From the NCBI RefSeq assembly GCF_005601135.1, contig NZ_CP039381.1, positions 1,361,941 through 1,425,940 on the forward strand: a stretch of DNA of 64,000 nt, given 5' to 3'. Of this stretch, positions 1-7,982 are shown piece after piece. The DNA is from Ruminococcus bovis. Lineage in GTDB: Bacteria; Bacillota; Clostridia; Oscillospirales; Acutalibacteraceae. Within the stretch, counting starts at the first letter, position 1. Every line of letters starts with the position of its first letter. The position numbers and the translations under genes were made by a program. Under the pieces are notes generated by a model. That model worked only from the letters and a program-made list of their open reading frames with translations, made no database searches and was not told the origin of the DNA.

Positions 1-1
1 A

Positions 2-226
2 GGTGACAGTGACATAATAGCCTCAGAAAAGTTTGTAGCAAAAGTAAAGGAATTATGTGCTATTTGTAACATTCCTACTTTGAAAGAGTATGGTGTTGAT
101 AAGGCTGAATTTGAAAAATATATTGACAAAATGGCAACAGATGCTTTAGAGTCCGGTTCACCACAGAATACAATTAAAGAATGTACCAAAGAAAATATTG
201 TTGCAATATATAATGGTTTGTGGTAA
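2..226 (+). CDS. Iron-containing alcohol dehydrogenase, C-terminal fragment (5' end outside window)
   Basis: This open frame enters from the left edge and ends at TAA 224-226, giving 74 residues. The fragment contains IPTLKEYGV, then an acidic helix, DALESGSPQNT and a closing IVAIYNGLW. This is the usual C-terminal helical end of group III Fe-dependent alcohol dehydrogenases (butanol, propanediol or lactaldehyde reductase type), which reduce aldehydes with NAD(P)H. The metal and nucleotide sites lie upstream and cannot be seen, so the substrate cannot be assigned. No clear terminator follows. Confidence 0.75.
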   Translation, partial: GDSDIIASEKFVAKVKELCAICNIPTLKEYGVDKAEFEKYIDKMATDALESGSPQNTIKECTKENIVAIYNGLW

Positions 227-352
227 GTATTCTAACTAATATTGATGTTTCATATATTGATAATAAATATACAATTTAAATATATATTTATGTTGTACTG
301 TTAGCTATAAAATAGAATTTTATTATATTATGAAACTTTTTATAAAAACAAA

Positions 353-381
353 TTGTTTGTGCGATTTATTTGTGGTATAAT
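353..381 (+). promoter_or_regulatory. SigA-type promoter for the zinc-ribbon protein gene
   Basis: TTGTTT at 353-358 and TATAAT at 376-381 are 17 bp apart. The -10 box lies in the context GTGGTATAATGTA, which recurs at the promoter of the beta-helix gene (37795). Confidence 0.65.
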
Positions 382-423
382 GTAATAACTATTTACAGAT
401 TAATTGCATTTTGGAGGTAAAAT

Positions 424-1515
424 ATGATTTGTAAAAATTGTGGTTTTCAAAATCCGGAGGGTGCAAAGTTTTGTGCCAGTTGTGGTCAAAAAATAGAAAT
501 GTCAAATCCAATCCCACAGAATAATATTCCTGAAAATAACACTCAGCAGAATAATATTCCACAGAATAATGCTCAACAGAACAGTGTTACTCAGAATAAC
601 AATCAGCATAATTCTGTACATCAGAACAATGTACCTCAGGGTAATTTTGTTCATCAGGGTAATGTGAAGCAGAACAATGTCCCTGAAAACAACATTCCTA
701 ATAATTATAATCCACAAGGTAATGTTCCTAAGGGTAACATTCCAAATAACTATAACCCACAGAATAATATGCCAAACAATAATATTCCACAGGGTAATGT
801 TCCTAATAATATTCCTAACAACTACAATCCACAGAACAATATGCCACAGGGTAACTTCCAACCACAGAACGGAATGCCTCAGAACGGTATGCCTCAGTTT
901 AACAACTTTCCAAATCAAGGTGTTAACCAAACTGTCATTGACCCAATTACAGGTCAACCGGTAAAGAACAATAACTTCAAAAAACATTTACCACTTATCA
1001 TTGGTATTGCCGGTGGTGTAGTAGCTGTTATTGTTGCTATTGTTATTGTGTTTAGTGTTATAGGCAACAGTGGTATTAACAGTGTACTTAATAACCTGGA
1101 AGATGGTATTAATGATAAGAATGTAGAGTCTATCAAGAAATGTGTACCTGAATTTATGGTTAAGGATATGGATATTAGTCAAAGTGATATTGACGATATG
1201 TTTGGTGTTAGCGATAAATATAGCTTTGAAATTAACTTTGATGTTAAGAGTGAAGAAGATGTAACTGACTCTAACTGTAGTGAAGCAAATAACTACACTT
1301 GGAAAGAATATATCCAAGATAGATATGAAAATTATGATGGCTATGATGGTGGAGAAGTACAGGAAGTAACAAAAGCTAAGGTTAAGTACGATATTGACTT
1401 TGACAATGATACTGCAAATGCTATTGCAGGTTTAGCCTCTCTAGGTGAGAATGACTTAACTAAGGATATTTACTTTGTTAAGTATGACGGTAGCTGGTAT
1501 CTATTTGAAATGTAA
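424..1515 (+). CDS. Zinc-ribbon, Asn/Gln/Pro-rich single-pass membrane protein
   Basis: 363 residues. The N-terminus is a short zinc ribbon with CKNC and CASC pairs (residues 3-20). Residues about 30-175 are low-complexity degenerate repeats built from PQNN, PNN and PQGN units. One strong membrane segment follows at about 190-215 (LPLIIGIAGGVVAVIVAIVI), then an acidic C-terminal domain of about 145 residues rich in Asp and Tyr. The ribosome site TGGAGG lies 8 nt before the ATG. The architecture (ribbon and linker inside, helix, outer domain) is seen in many zinc_ribbon_2 proteins of Firmicutes with no defined role. The C-terminal domain resembles the DUF4878/lumazine-binding-like outer domains of such proteins, but I cannot assign it firmly. 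Function unknown. Confidence 0.8.
   Translation: MICKNCGFQNPEGAKFCASCGQKIEMSNPIPQNNIPENNTQQNNIPQNNAQQNSVTQNNNQHNSVHQNNVPQGNFVHQGNVKQNNVPENNIPNNYNPQGNVPKGNIPNNYNPQNNMPNNNIPQGNVPNNIPNNYNPQNNMPQGNFQPQNGMPQNGMPQFNNFPNQGVNQTVIDPITGQPVKNNNFKKHLPLIIGIAGGVVAVIVAIVIVFSVIGNSGINSVLNNLEDGINDKNVESIKKCVPEFMVKDMDISQSDIDDMFGVSDKYSFEINFDVKSEEDVTDSNCSEANNYTWKEYIQDRYENYDGYDGGEVQEVTKAKVKYDIDFDNDTANAIAGLASLGENDLTKDIYFVKYDGSWYLFEM
511..909 (+). repeat. Degenerate coding repeats (PQNN / PQGN / PNN units)
   Basis: Within the zinc-ribbon protein gene, short in-frame units such as CCACAGAATAAT and ATTCCTAACAAC repeat about 30 times with drift. They encode an Asn/Gln/Pro linker. Such DNA is prone to slippage, so copy number may vary between strains. 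Confidence 0.8.
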
Positions 1516-1528
1516 TTTAAAATTCACT

Positions 1529-1562
1529 AAAGGATTGCTAAAGTTTTAGCAGTCCTTTTTTA
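1529..1562 (+). terminator. Rho-independent terminator
   Basis: The arms AAGGATTGCTAAA and TTTAGCAGTCCTT form a stem with one G-T pair, followed by a run of seven T. It ends the zinc-ribbon protein transcript. Confidence 0.85.
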
Positions 1563-1567
1563 TTGCC

Positions 1568-1596
1568 TTGACCTACCTAAATAATAATGTTAAAAT
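1568..1596 (+). promoter_or_regulatory. SigA-type promoter for the LRR protein gene
   Basis: TTGACC at 1568-1573 and TAAAAT at 1591-1596 are separated by 17 bp, directly after the preceding terminator. Confidence 0.6.
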
Positions 1597-1624
1597 CAAG
1601 ATAGATAAATTTTAGGGGTATGTT

Positions 1625-2902
1625 ATGGCTGAAGAAAATGTAAAAAACATAACAACTGAAAAGGTAACTAAGAAGAATTTAAGTACAATAAGGCTTATTG
1701 TGGGTGGAGTTATTGTTTTAGTTTTGGTAACGGTACTGTGTTTATTTCTAATTTTTACTTGTGTAATAAAACTTGCTCCAAGTGGTATGGAAATTAAGAG
1801 AAGTGGCATTGGTGTTGAAATTGTAAAATATACCGGTGATGAAAAAAATCTTAAAATCCCCGACTTAATAAACGGACTAAGTGTGGTTTCAATAGGAGAA
1901 AAGGCTTTTTATAATACTAATGTTGAAAAAGTAGAAATGCCAAAAGATTTAAAAGAAGTTGGCAGTTACTGTTTTGCAAATTGTAAGAATTTAAAGGAAG
2001 TTAAGTTTAATTCAGAGGTAACTAACTTTGGGAACAATGCTTTTGAAAATTCTTCAGTAAAAAAGGTAACATTACCTAGTGACCTTCAAAAAATCAGTAA
2101 ATCAATGTTTAAGAATTGTAAGAAACTAACAAGTGTTTCTTTCCCTAACAAATTGCTATTTATTGATGATGAGGCATTTTATGGTTGTACTTCACTAAGC
2201 AAAATGACTGTTGGTGAGGGTATAAGAAAAATCGGCAAAGATACTTTTAGTAATGAAAACAGAGACTTTATGCTTTGTAGTGTAGCAGGTAGTATTGTTG
2301 AGGATTATGCAAGAGAAAATAATATTGAATATGCACCTTGTAATGAATACTATGAAGTATATACAAAGTACCCTGTATATGTAGGTAGCAATAGATACTC
2401 TACTGTTGAAGTGTCAAACGGTAATAACGGTATTATGAATTTCTTACCGTCACAAAGTGGATATTACAGAGTTACTTTAAAGGGTAGTAGTGTTGATTTT
2501 GATATTAATAAAGCCACTAAGAATACACAAAAACTTTCAACGGTAAAGAATAATACCGATGACTATTTTGCTTATTTTGAAAGTGGCAAGGAATATTTTC
2601 TTTCTGTTGTTGCTCAAGAACAAAGTACTTTTACTGTAAACATACAGCAGGTTAGTAAATCTACTGTTTCTACATACAGTAAATGTGAAAGAATGTATTT
2701 AGGTCAAGATATTTATGACCTTTCAAAAGGTACTGAACTAAAGTCTGACCATAATAAATATTCCGAAACAGTTGCTACCGTTAATTCCGACTCTACTATC
2801 ACTAAAGTTGAAGATTATTATGTTGATAATAAAAATAAAGTATGGTATCAAATAACCACAAAGATAGGTGCTATGGAAAGCAAGTTGTGGTTTAAAGCAT
2901 AA
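1625..2902 (+). CDS. Leucine-rich repeat (BspA/LRR_5-type) membrane-anchored surface protein
   Basis: 425 residues. There is a short cytoplasmic N-terminus, then a membrane helix at about 24-48 (LIVGGVIVLVLVTVLCLFLI) that probably serves as an uncleaved anchor. Residues about 60-235 hold five or so BspA-type LRR_5 repeats, recognisable by IGEKAFYNT, VGSYCFANCKNL, FGNNAFENS, ISKSMFKNCKKL and IDDEAFYGCTSL. The remaining 190 residues are a beta-rich domain of unknown type. LRR_5 proteins of gut bacteria usually act in adhesion or protein contacts; no ligand can be inferred here. The ATG follows AGGGGTATGTT, a modest ribosome site. Confidence 0.85.
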   Translation: MAEENVKNITTEKVTKKNLSTIRLIVGGVIVLVLVTVLCLFLIFTCVIKLAPSGMEIKRSGIGVEIVKYTGDEKNLKIPDLINGLSVVSIGEKAFYNTNVEKVEMPKDLKEVGSYCFANCKNLKEVKFNSEVTNFGNNAFENSSVKKVTLPSDLQKISKSMFKNCKKLTSVSFPNKLLFIDDEAFYGCTSLSKMTVGEGIRKIGKDTFSNENRDFMLCSVAGSIVEDYARENNIEYAPCNEYYEVYTKYPVYVGSNRYSTVEVSNGNNGIMNFLPSQSGYYRVTLKGSSVDFDINKATKNTQKLSTVKNNTDDYFAYFESGKEYFLSVVAQEQSTFTVNIQQVSKSTVSTYSKCERMYLGQDIYDLSKGTELKSDHNKYSETVATVNSDSTITKVEDYYVDNKNKVWYQITTKIGAMESKLWFKA

Positions 2903-2905
2903 AGA

Positions 2906-2935
2906 AAAACCTATGACTTTCGTCATAGGTTTTTT
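2906..2935 (+). terminator. Rho-independent terminator
   Basis: AAAACCTATGAC, loop TTTC, GTCATAGGTTTT, then T residues. The A-rich left side could also end the convergent minus-strand gene at 2953, so it may work in both directions. Confidence 0.85.
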
Positions 2936-2952
2936 GCTTACTATATAGTATA

Positions 2953-3531
2953 TTATCTTTTTAGTTCAGCAACTGTCCACTTAGTACCTTTGTCAGTTTC
3001 AACAAAGTTAATAAGTTTATCCATATCATCAAAGTAACGGTATAGGTCGTGACATTTTTCTCTTACAAAACCTTCACGCATTGAGTGTTCCATCATTTCC
3101 TGTAGGTTATCATAGTAGTGGTTGATATTGTAAATAGCAATAGGCTTGTTAATTCTGCCTAACTGCTTTAGAGTAACAATTTCAAACATTTCTTCAAATG
3201 TACCTACACCACCGGGAGTAATAATGAAAGCATCGGCTAAATCCTCCATAATGTGCTTTCTTTCTCTCATAGACTGGGTTTTGATTAGTTTAGTACATTC
3301 AGTATATAAACTTTCAATCTTGTCATCAAAGAAAAATTCAGGTACAACACCGGTAATCTCAGCACCGGCCTTTTTCATACCTCTTGCAGAAGCACCCATA
3401 AGTCCTTCGCTACCTGCACCGAATACTAGGGAGTGACCTCTCTTGCCAAGTTCATAACCCAGTTCCTCTGTTGCTTTTATATATGAATCATCAATGATGT
3501 TACTTGCTGAACCCAAAATACATATTCTCAT
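2953..3531 (-). CDS. LOG-family protein (TIGR00730; putative nucleoside 5'-monophosphate phosphoribohydrolase)
   Basis: 192 residues with a Rossmann-like fold. The start MRICILGSAS, the GAGSEGLMGA loop, and the hallmark pair SMRERK (about residues 87-92) and PGGVGTFEE (about 107-115) identify the LOG family. Some members release the base from cytokinin-type AMP derivatives; in most gut bacteria the physiological substrate is unknown. Length is normal for the family. The ribosome site AGAGG sits about 8 nt before the ATG. It is convergent with the LRR gene and divergent from the next gene. Confidence 0.9.
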   Translation of the reverse strand: MRICILGSASNIIDDSYIKATEELGYELGKRGHSLVFGAGSEGLMGASARGMKKAGAEITGVVPEFFFDDKIESLYTECTKLIKTQSMRERKHIMEDLADAFIITPGGVGTFEEMFEIVTLKQLGRINKPIAIYNINHYYDNLQEMMEHSMREGFVREKCHDLYRYFDDMDKLINFVETDKGTKWTVAELKR

Positions 3532-3608
3532 ATAATTACCTCTTTTCTAATACTTATTATATCTTGATTATATATCATATTTCAGAAAAATTCAATTAAT
3601 ACCTAATG

Positions 3609-3637
3609 TTGAAATTGTTTAATTTTGGTTGTATAAT
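3609..3637 (+). promoter_or_regulatory. SigA-type promoter
   Basis: TTGAAA at 3609-3614 and TATAAT at 3632-3637 are 17 bp apart. The promoter overlaps the possible upstream start at 3606 and so excludes it, which supports the ATG at 3657. Confidence 0.8.
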
Positions 3638-3656
3638 ATTAAAAAGGAGCGTTGCT

Positions 3657-4253
3657 ATGTCATATATTTGTTTGATTGGAAATGAAAATGGAATAGTAGC
3701 AGGTAGTGACTCAAGGGAAACTGTTGCACCAAATAAATTTTTGGACAATAGACAGAAGGTTTTTGTTGACAAAAAGCAAAATCTTATTTGGGCTTGTTGT
3801 GGCATTACAAAATATAACGGAATAGACTATATTGATGTAGTGGAAAGTATATTGAGAGATACTAACCTATCTTTTATTGAAAAGATAGACAGACTACAGA
3901 TTATGATAGAGAGAGTCACTAAGGAATGTTATAACTATATCGGTAACGGTAGTGCTATGGATATTCTGATTGGCTACAAGTTAAAGAGGAAAATACTTAT
4001 AAGAATGAATATACAAAATGGGGAAGTCAAGAGAAATACTTTCTTTGCACCACTTGCTATTGAGGGTGGTAGTGGAAAAATCATTATGAACAAACTTCCA
4101 CTAAAAGATTATAACCATTTGTCATTAAAAGAATTAGAAGTTTATGTTAAGAATAGAGTACAGGAAACTATTGACAAAGACAAAGAAATTTCTATAAATG
4201 ACCCTACCCATGTTAATACTATTGGTGGAAAGGTAAAAGTAGTTACCTTGTGA
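3657..4253 (+). CDS. Small Ntn-hydrolase-like (proteasome-subunit-like) protein, function unknown
   Basis: 198 residues starting at ATG 3657, which follows AAAAAGGAG. An in-frame ATG at 3606 is rejected because it lies in the promoter. The N-terminal strands MSYICLIGNENGIVAGSDSR and the later NLIWACCGITKYNG resemble the first strands of proteasome/HslV-type Ntn hydrolases, where an 'AGSDSR' stretch is common. The usual catalytic Thr or Ser directly after Met is present only as Ser2, so activity is uncertain. No signal peptide or membrane segment is seen, so it should be cytoplasmic. The gene stands alone, with its own promoter and a terminator 100 bp downstream. Confidence 0.6.
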   Translation: MSYICLIGNENGIVAGSDSRETVAPNKFLDNRQKVFVDKKQNLIWACCGITKYNGIDYIDVVESILRDTNLSFIEKIDRLQIMIERVTKECYNYIGNGSAMDILIGYKLKRKILIRMNIQNGEVKRNTFFAPLAIEGGSGKIIMNKLPLKDYNHLSLKELEVYVKNRVQETIDKDKEISINDPTHVNTIGGKVKVVTL

Positions 4254-4355
4254 ATAATTAAAAGTTTAAGCCTTAATAGATAATGTTTAAAATATTACAT
4301 ATTATAATAAGCCTTGAAATATTTCAAGGTTTGTGATAGTATTACAAGGACTTGT

Positions 4356-4386
4356 AAAGGAGCAGTAGGTCACTGCTCCTTTTTTA
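4356..4386 (+). terminator. Rho-independent terminator
   Basis: AAAGGAGCAGT, short loop, ACTGCTCCTTT, then T residues. An AT-rich palindrome (AACCTTGAAAT/ATTTCAAGGTT-like, about 4312-4332) lies just upstream. Confidence 0.85.
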
Positions 4387-4488
4387 AGGGTTTTTCTGTT
4401 CATAATATGTTCATAAAATTAGTGCTTTTTATATAAAACCTTAAACTCAATGTTATGGAAAAAGAGTATAGTACATTACTGTATTTTT

Positions 4489-4497
4489 TGATATAAT
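4489..4497 (+). promoter_or_regulatory. Probable extended -10 promoter for the pullulanase gene
   Basis: TGATATAAT is a full extended -10 element (TGn plus TATAAT) about 60 bp before the pullulanase start. No good -35 hexamer is seen at the correct distance. The 4254-4555 gap otherwise holds only the terminator at 4356. Confidence 0.4.
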
Positions 4498-4555
4498 TAG
4501 TAGTAAGAGATTTTGGTAAATATGTTTTATGAAATTTGAAAGAGAGGCACTTAAA

Positions 4556-7500
4556 ATGAAAAAAATGTTTAGACCATTATCTTTGGTAATGGTGCTGGTT
4601 GTTCTAGCTACAACAACGACTTTCTCAGCGTTGTCAGCTACAATCGACAAAAATCTAACTGGGGCAGGTATTAATGTGGAAAAAGTAGCAGCGTATACTA
4701 ACTCAAGTGATGGGTATGCCACTTATAGTGGTAATGACTTGGGTGCAAATTATTCAGCTGACTCTACAACCTTTAAGGTATGGGCACCTTCAGCATCTAG
4801 CGTGAAGGTTAAACTATACAAGACAGGTTCAGATAGCGAAGCTGGTGCAGGTGTCATTGGCACTTATGATATGACTAAGGACAGCTCTAATGGTGTTTGG
4901 TCATTAAAACAAAGTGGTGACTTAAACGGTATCTACTACACATACCTAGTAACAGTCAATGGCAAAACAAATGAAACAAGAGATGTATATTCAACAGCTT
5001 GTGGTGTTAACAGTAAGCGTTCAATGGTTGTTGATTTAAATTCAACTAATCCTGATGGTTGGAACAATGACTCTCATGTTCTTTTCAATAGCTCTTCAGA
5101 AGCTACAGTTTGGGAAATGTCAGTAAGAGATTTTTCTATTGACAGTTCTTCCGGTGTAGATGCTGACAAGAGAGGTACTTTCCTAGGTGTTGCTCAGCAT
5201 GGTACAACACTTAACGGCAAAGGTGATATTAAAACAGGTATTGACTATCTAATTGAAAACAAAATCAATTGTGTTCAGATTATGCCAATGTATGACTTTG
5301 GTTCAGTTGATGAAACAAAGGGTGGTCAAAACTGGGGTTATGACCCAATGAACTACAATGTTCCTGAAGGTTCTTTCTCTACTAACCCATATGACGGTGC
5401 AGTAAGAATTAAGGAAATGAAAACAATGATTAAGGCACTTCATGATGCCGGTATCTCTGTTGTTATGGATGTAGTTTATAACCACACATATAACACAACT
5501 GACTCTTGCTTTGAAAATACAGTTCCGGGTTACTACTACAGAATGAACGGTAGTCAGTTCCTTAACGGTTCAGGTTGTGGTAATGTAACTGCTTCCGACA
5601 AGACAATGTATAGAAAATATATGATTGACTCAGTTAAGTATTGGGCAAATGAATACCATATTGATGGTTTCCGTTTTGACTTAATGGGTTGTCACGATAT
5701 TACAACAATGAATAAGCTTAGAGATGAGCTTGATACTATTGATAAGAGAATTTTAACTTATGGTGAACCTTGGACAGGTACATGGCCAAGAGACCCTAAC
5801 GGTATTGCCGATTCATCAGCAGCACTAATGGATAACGCAAGTAAGCTAAATCCAAGAGTTGGTATGTTTAACGATAAGGTTAGAGATGCTATCAGAGGTA
5901 GCAACGATAACTACGGTGCAGCATCCGGCTATATTATGGGTACAAGTGGTTTTGATACTGCAATTAAAGCCGGTGAAATGGCTAACACCTCCACAATGTG
6001 GGGCAGTAACTGGTCAAAAGCACCTACTCAAACAGTAACATATTCTTGTTGTCACGATAACCTAACTCTTTGGGATAAGATTATGAAGGTTTGTGGTAGT
6101 AGTGACTATGATGGTTCTAACTCAACATACCTAGCTATGAACAAACTTGCTTCAGTAATTGAATTTACTTCTCAAGGTATTAATTTTACTATTGCAGGTG
6201 AAGAATTTGCAAGAACTAAGTACGGTGAAGACAACTCTTATAACAAGGGTGATAGCAAGAACTTAATTGATTGGAACAGAGTTTCTAAGTATTCCGATCT
6301 AGTAAGCTATTATAAAGGTCTAAGAGAAATCCGTTCTGTATATAGCCCATTTACAGATAGCTCAATGACTTCTGTAAATTCATCTTACTTCTGTTCAACA
6401 CCTAGTGGTGTGGTTGCTTATACAATGCAGAACAAGACAGCTAATGCTAACAAAGAATGGGGTATGGTTGCAGTAATTACAAATGCAACTTCTAACACTC
6501 AGACAGTTAAGCTACAAGCCGGTACAACACTTCCATCATCTTGGGTTACTGTTGCTAACGGTAACAGTGCAGGTCTAAAGAACTTAGGTACAGTTAACGG
6601 TTCAACTGTTTCAGTTCCTGCAAGAAGTTCTCTAATCCTAGTTGATGCAAGTACATTTGACAGAGGTGTAACTCCTACAACATCAACTACTACAGTACCA
6701 CCTACAACAACTTCTGCTAAGAAAACAATCACTTATAACACATCAAAGATTAAGAACTTTAATGATGGTGTTTCTACAGAAACAGTAACAAATGGTCAAA
6801 ATGTTACAAAGACAATTGAACCTGAAGATGGTTACGAAATTGTTTATGCTAAGGTAGTATGTGGTGGCAACGATATTACTTCTACTGCATATAACTCAGC
6901 AACAAGTACACTTAGCTTTAATGCTACTGCAGATACAGATGTAACAATTATTGCAACAAAGATTCCTGATACTCACCTATATGGTGATACCAACAGTGAC
7001 GGTTCAGTTACTGTTCAGGACGCTTCAAGACTACAGAAGTATGTTGCTAATATAACTGACCTAAGTGCTACAGAACTTAAGTCATCAGATGTTAATAATG
7101 ACAATCATGTTGATGTTAAGGATGTAACAATGATTCAAAAGTATATTGCAGGTGCAGTATCAAGTTTCCCATCAGGTAAAAGCTTCTCTGATGAGAAACC
7201 TACATATACAATTCCTACAAATACAATTACAACAACATCAGCTACAACAGTAACAGTTCCTACAACTGCTACTACTCCATCATCTACTGTTTCTACCGGT
7301 GATAAGGTGTTAACACTTGACCCATCAGCAGTTTCAGCAGGTAATGAAAGATGGGCTGCTTACTTCTTTAATTCAACAAATACATCAAATTATGTATGGG
7401 TTGACTTAGACAGCAGTAACTCAGTAAAAGTACCTGATGGTATGGATACAGTTATCTTTGTTCGTATGAACGGAAAAACAACAGAAAATACTTGGGATAA

Positions 7501-7600
7501 TCGTTGGAATCAGTCAGAAGACTTAACAATCGGTTCAAGCACAAAGTATGTTGCTACCGGTTGGGGTTCAGGTAATCTGTTCACAGGTAACTGGGCATAA
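4556..7600 (+). CDS. Secreted type I pullulanase (GH13_14) with dockerin and C-terminal starch-binding-like module
   Basis: 1014 residues from ATG 4556 (GAGAGG 9 nt upstream); an in-frame ATG at 4529 has no ribosome site. The order is: signal peptide (about 1-28), CBM48-like module (about 60-150, FKVWAPSASSVKVKLY), and a GH13 barrel with NWGYDP (about 257-262), DVVYNH (about 304-309), GFRFDLMG (nucleophile Asp about 375), TYGEPW (acid/base Glu about 403) and SCCHDN (third Asp about 501). Next come a Thr-rich linker, a type I dockerin (about 806-867) with two calcium loops DTNSDGSVTVQD and DVNNDNHVDVKD, a second Thr-rich linker, and a tail of about 92 residues with WAAYFF and WNQSEDLTIG resembling CBM26-like modules. 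It should cleave alpha-1,6 bonds of pullulan and amylopectin outside the cell. The dockerin suggests assembly on a cohesin scaffold, as in the R. bromii amylosome. Its scaffoldin is not in the window. Confidence 0.93.
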   Translation: MKKMFRPLSLVMVLVVLATTTTFSALSATIDKNLTGAGINVEKVAAYTNSSDGYATYSGNDLGANYSADSTTFKVWAPSASSVKVKLYKTGSDSEAGAGVIGTYDMTKDSSNGVWSLKQSGDLNGIYYTYLVTVNGKTNETRDVYSTACGVNSKRSMVVDLNSTNPDGWNNDSHVLFNSSSEATVWEMSVRDFSIDSSSGVDADKRGTFLGVAQHGTTLNGKGDIKTGIDYLIENKINCVQIMPMYDFGSVDETKGGQNWGYDPMNYNVPEGSFSTNPYDGAVRIKEMKTMIKALHDAGISVVMDVVYNHTYNTTDSCFENTVPGYYYRMNGSQFLNGSGCGNVTASDKTMYRKYMIDSVKYWANEYHIDGFRFDLMGCHDITTMNKLRDELDTIDKRILTYGEPWTGTWPRDPNGIADSSAALMDNASKLNPRVGMFNDKVRDAIRGSNDNYGAASGYIMGTSGFDTAIKAGEMANTSTMWGSNWSKAPTQTVTYSCCHDNLTLWDKIMKVCGSSDYDGSNSTYLAMNKLASVIEFTSQGINFTIAGEEFARTKYGEDNSYNKGDSKNLIDWNRVSKYSDLVSYYKGLREIRSVYSPFTDSSMTSVNSSYFCSTPSGVVAYTMQNKTANANKEWGMVAVITNATSNTQTVKLQAGTTLPSSWVTVANGNSAGLKNLGTVNGSTVSVPARSSLILVDASTFDRGVTPTTSTTTVPPTTTSAKKTITYNTSKIKNFNDGVSTETVTNGQNVTKTIEPEDGYEIVYAKVVCGGNDITSTAYNSATSTLSFNATADTDVTIIATKIPDTHLYGDTNSDGSVTVQDASRLQKYVANITDLSATELKSSDVNNDNHVDVKDVTMIQKYIAGAVSSFPSGKSFSDEKPTYTIPTNTITTTSATTVTVPTTATTPSSTVSTGDKVLTLDPSAVSAGNERWAAYFFNSTNTSNYVWVDLDSSNSVKVPDGMDTVIFVRMNGKTTENTWDNRWNQSEDLTIGSSTKYVATGWGSGNLFTGNWA

Positions 7601-7620
7601 TTAAATAAACTATGAACATT

Positions 7621-7653
7621 CAAAGTGTCAACATTTGTTGGCACTTTGTTTTT
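7621..7653 (+). terminator. Rho-independent terminator
   Basis: CAAAGTGTCAACA, short loop, TGTTGGCACTTTG, then TTTTT. It ends the pullulanase transcript. Confidence 0.85.
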
Positions 7654-7982
7654 ATGCACAAAAACTATGTCTATCATTTGTGCATTTGTACAAAGTTTCA
7701 TACTGGATGCATAACAATATTACGAAATGATGAATAAAAATAGAGAATATTGTTAACTTTTTGTCTATTTTATATAATAGGTATATGATTTATAAGTTAA
7801 ACTCTTTAGCATAGTGAAATATTGCATAAAATATTTCTCTAGAAGCACTAAAATTTTTGTTTACTATAACTATTTTAAAAATATAATATTGTGTTATAAT
7901 TATTAATGTATTAATAACAGACAAATTATGGAAATATAAGTGTATTTTTAATACACTTAAAAGAAGAAAGGAGAAAAGAACT
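7654..7982 (+). promoter_or_regulatory. AT-rich leader of the pilus cluster with a probable promoter
   Basis: This 330-bp gap has no credible gene. It contains a TATAAT at 7895-7900 in the context GTGTTATAATTATT and another at 7882-7887. Neither has a good -35 box at 17 bp, so the promoter choice is uncertain. AAAGGAG at 7969-7975 is the ribosome site that fixes the TTG start at 7983. Short direct A/T repeats are present but no stable hairpin. Confidence 0.4.

Noticed and set aside
502..987. 161-residue open frame on the minus strand inside the zinc-ribbon gene
   Set aside because: It is the mirror of the Asn/Gln/Pro repeat DNA, has no ribosome site, and the plus strand has a clear protein with zinc ribbon and membrane helix.
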